From assembly GCF_016591715.1 (NCBI RefSeq), contig NZ_AP024109.1, positions 930,001 to 994,000 of the forward strand: a DNA stretch of 64,000 bases. Direction: 5' to 3'. The stretch's first letter is position 1; every line of letters starts with the position of its first letter. This stretch comes from Mesorhizobium sp. J8 (GTDB lineage: Bacteria; Pseudomonadota; Alphaproteobacteria; Rhizobiales; Rhizobiaceae). Below the pieces are notes generated by a model. That model was not told the origin of the DNA and did not search any database. It saw only the letters and a program-made list of their open reading frames with translations. Positions 62,001-64,000 of the stretch are shown here, one piece after another. Made by a program: the position numbers and the translations under genes.

Positions 62001-64000
62001 ATGCTCGACAAGCGCTCCGGCTCGCGCCTCGCCAACCTCTGGGACGATGCAAAGGCCGAAGGGATGAGCGGTCCCGAGCTCCTGGTCTATCGATCGAACA
62101 CGCTGGGTTCCGACAAGCGCGTCACCAATTACGGCGGCGGCAACACCTCGTCCAAGGTCTGGCAGAAGGATCCGCTGACCGGCGAGGAGGTCGAGGTGCT
62201 CTGGGTCAAGGGCTCTGGCGGCGACAGCGCCTCGATCAAGCTTGACGGTTTCGCCACCCTCTACATGGACAAGCTGCGCGCTATCAAAGCTCTTTATCGC
62301 GGCGTCGAGCATGAGGATGAGATGGTGGGCTATCTGCCCCACTGCACCTTCAACCTCAATCCGCGCGCGGCCTCGATCGACACGCCGCTGCATGCTTATG
62401 TGCCGAAGGCTTGCGTCGACCATATGCATCCCGACGCCATCATCGCCATCGCCGCTGCCAAGGATTCCAAGGCGATCACCAAGGAGATCTTTGGCGATAC
62501 CATCGGCTGGCTGCCGTGGAAGCGGCCGGGCTTCGAGCTCGGTCTGTGGCTGGAGAAATTCTGCCTGGAAAACCCGGAGGCCAAGGGCGTGGTGCTCGAA
62601 AGCCATGGCCTGTTCACTTGGGGCGACACGCCGAAGGAGTGCTATGAGACGACGATCTCGGTGATCAACCAGGCGATCGACTGGTTCGAACGTAAGTCTG
62701 AGGGCAAGGCGATCTTCGGTGGCGAAGCGGTGAAGGCGCTCGACGCGCCGGCACGTCGTGCCATCGCCGCCAAGCTCATGCCCAGGATCCGCGGCCTGAT
62801 CTCGCAGACGAGCCACAAGCTCGGCCATTTCGACGACCAGCCGGCGGTGCTCGAATTCGTCAATTCGAAAGACCTGCGCCCGCTGGCGGCGCTTGGCACC
62901 TCCTGCCCCGATCATTTCCTGCGCACCAAGATCCGGCCGCTGGTCATCGAGTTCGATCCGGCAAAGCCGGATGTCGACGCCGTCATCGCGCGGCTGGCCG
63001 ACGACATCGCCGAATACCGCGTCGGCTACCAGGCTTACTACGACGCCTGCAAGCACCCGGACTCACCGGCCATTCGCGATCCCAATGCCGTGGTCTACTT
63101 GATGCCCGGCGTCGGCATGTTCACCTTCGCCGGCGACAAGGCGACGGCGCGCATCTCGGGCGAGTTCTATGTCAACGCCATCAATGTCATGCGCGGCGCT
63201 TCGACGGTTTCGTCCTATGTCGGCCTGCCGGCGCAGGAAGCCTTCGACATCGAATACTGGCAGCTCGAGGAGGCCAAGCTCCAGCGCCTGCCGAAGCCGA
63301 AGGCGCTCGCAGGTCAAATCGCCTTGGTCACCGGCGGCGCCGGCGGCATCGGCCGCGCCACCGCCAACCGGCTGCTGCGCGAAGGCGCCTGCGTGGTGCT
63401 CGCCGACATCGACGAGGCGGCGCTCGCCAGCGCCAATGAAGAGCTGTCGAAGGCATTCGGCAAAGACTTTGTCCGTCCGGTGCGGATCGATGTTACCTCC
63501 GAGGACCAGGTGCTTTCGGGCTTCGCCGAAACGGCGGTCGAGTTCGGCGGCATCGACATTCTTGTGTCGAATGCCGGCCTCGCCTCCTCGGCGCCGATCG
63601 AGGAGACGACGCTGGCGTTGTGGAACAAGAATATGGACATCCTGTCCACCGGCTATTTCCTCGTCTCGCGCGAAGCCTTCCGCCTGTTCCGTGCCCAGAA
63701 GATCGGCGGCAACGTCGTCTTCGTCGCTTCCAAGAACGGCCTCGCCGCTTCGCCGAATGCGTCCGCCTATTGCACCGCCAAGGCCGCCGAGATCCACTTG
63801 GCTCGCTGCCTGGCACTGGAGGGCGCGGAGGCGCAGATCAGGGTCAACGTCGTCAATCCGGACGCCGTCCTGCGCGGTTCCAAGATCTGGACCGGCGAGT
63901 GGAAGGAACAGCGCGCCGCAGCCTACAAGATGTCGACCGACGACCTCGAGGAGCATTACCGCTCGCGCTCGATGCTGAAGCGCTCGGTCTTCCCGGAAGA
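62001..64000 (+). CDS. rhaD: Rhamnulose-1-phosphate aldolase/alcohol dehydrogenase RhaD (3' truncated by window edge)
   Basis: At least 666 residues are visible and the frame is open to the window end, so the C-terminus is missing. The N-terminal aldolase (class II, about 1-400) has YGGGNTSSKVW and the zinc-histidine segment VDHMHPDAIIAIA. The C-terminal short-chain dehydrogenase (from about 430) has ALVTGGAGGIGRATANRLL, VSNAGLASSAP and the YxxxK pair in ASAYCTAKAAEIH. It splits rhamnulose-1-phosphate to DHAP and lactaldehyde and oxidises the latter. GGGAGGATACCT lies before ATG 62001. rhaI would be expected downstream. Confidence 0.94.
   Translation, partial: MLDKRSGSRLANLWDDAKAEGMSGPELLVYRSNTLGSDKRVTNYGGGNTSSKVWQKDPLTGEEVEVLWVKGSGGDSASIKLDGFATLYMDKLRAIKALYRGVEHEDEMVGYLPHCTFNLNPRAASIDTPLHAYVPKACVDHMHPDAIIAIAAAKDSKAITKEIFGDTIGWLPWKRPGFELGLWLEKFCLENPEAKGVVLESHGLFTWGDTPKECYETTISVINQAIDWFERKSEGKAIFGGEAVKALDAPARRAIAAKLMPRIRGLISQTSHKLGHFDDQPAVLEFVNSKDLRPLAALGTSCPDHFLRTKIRPLVIEFDPAKPDVDAVIARLADDIAEYRVGYQAYYDACKHPDSPAIRDPNAVVYLMPGVGMFTFAGDKATARISGEFYVNAINVMRGASTVSSYVGLPAQEAFDIEYWQLEEAKLQRLPKPKALAGQIALVTGGAGGIGRATANRLLREGACVVLADIDEAALASANEELSKAFGKDFVRPVRIDVTSEDQVLSGFAETAVEFGGIDILVSNAGLASSAPIEETTLALWNKNMDILSTGYFLVSREAFRLFRAQKIGGNVVFVASKNGLAASPNASAYCTAKAAEIHLARCLALEGAEAQIRVNVVNPDAVLRGSKIWTGEWKEQRAAAYKMSTDDLEEHYRSRSMLKRSVFPE

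Overview
The window reads as chromosomal DNA of an alphaproteobacterium of the order Rhizobiales, most likely Mesorhizobium or a close relative. The evidence is the high GC content with strong G/C third positions, a class I lysyl-tRNA synthetase, a GcrA cell-cycle regulator, a Shemin-type 5-aminolevulinate synthase, a SAM-II riboswitch before metZ, a chvE-gguA-gguB-gguC sugar operon with a divergent GbpR-like LysR gene, a rhizobial rhaRSTPQUK/rhaD rhamnose locus, and several families of rhizobial intergenic palindromic repeats. The genus call is an inference from gene content; no alignment was run.

Layout. 1-6.5 kb: fatty-acid beta-oxidation operon (two acyl-CoA dehydrogenases, thiolase, FadB-type fusion, hot-dog thioesterase). 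6.8-10.6 kb: S24/LexA-like repressor, exported nuclease-fold protein, lysK and a TerB-like gene. 10.6-11.7 kb: an IS630-family element inserted exactly in the TerB stop codon. 11.7-15.1 kb: periplasmic binding protein, then a quorum-sensing cassette (LuxR, LuxI, crotonase). 15.1-19.4 kb: PPK2, PhoR-like kinase, PhoU and CorA, a phosphate/polyphosphate/metal group without pst genes. 19.5-25.7 kb: gcrA, argD-argF behind a structured leader, hslO, apaG and a GT21-like lipid glycosyltransferase. 25.7-28.7 kb: metZ under a SAM-II riboswitch, dcd, a small secreted protein. 28.7-35.3 kb: chvE-gguABC and gbpR. 35.4-38.3 kb: an Arg/His-rich Tat-signal protein, tRNA-Gly(CCC), two overlapping glycosyltransferase-like genes and a small membrane protein. 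38.3-43.7 kb: acetylpolyamine deacetylase-like protein, MATE exporter, cysteine-synthase-family enzyme, pyrD, DUF952 and a periplasmic coiled-coil protein. 43.8-48.1 kb: a response regulator facing a 1161-residue symporter-kinase-receiver hybrid. 48.3-54.4 kb: mscL, aminotransferase, hemA, galE, dadA-like. 54.6-64 kb: the rhamnose locus, with rhaK-rhaU-rhaQ-rhaP-rhaT-rhaS-rhaR on the minus strand and rhaD running off the right edge.

How the parts fit. Two complete sugar ABC systems (ChvE/Ggu and Rha) sit with their local regulators, and candidate operators are visible as inverted repeats in both divergent promoters. Methionine synthesis is under riboswitch attenuation. Arginine synthesis (argD, argF) lies behind a region with several hairpins. 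The quorum-sensing cassette pairs an AHL synthase with a crotonase that lacks the standard hydratase glutamates, pointing to an acyl chain modified before or during signal synthesis. Intergenic repeats (RIME-like blocks, a short palindrome family with four copies, and two large inverted repeats) fill many gaps between operons.

No wholly unknown multi-gene system is evident. The best candidates for new biology are the LuxR-LuxI-crotonase cassette, the gcrA/argD intergenic region (four GANTC sites, four hairpins), the two-gene glycosyltransferase cassette beside tRNA-Gly, and the Arg/His-rich Tat-signal protein.
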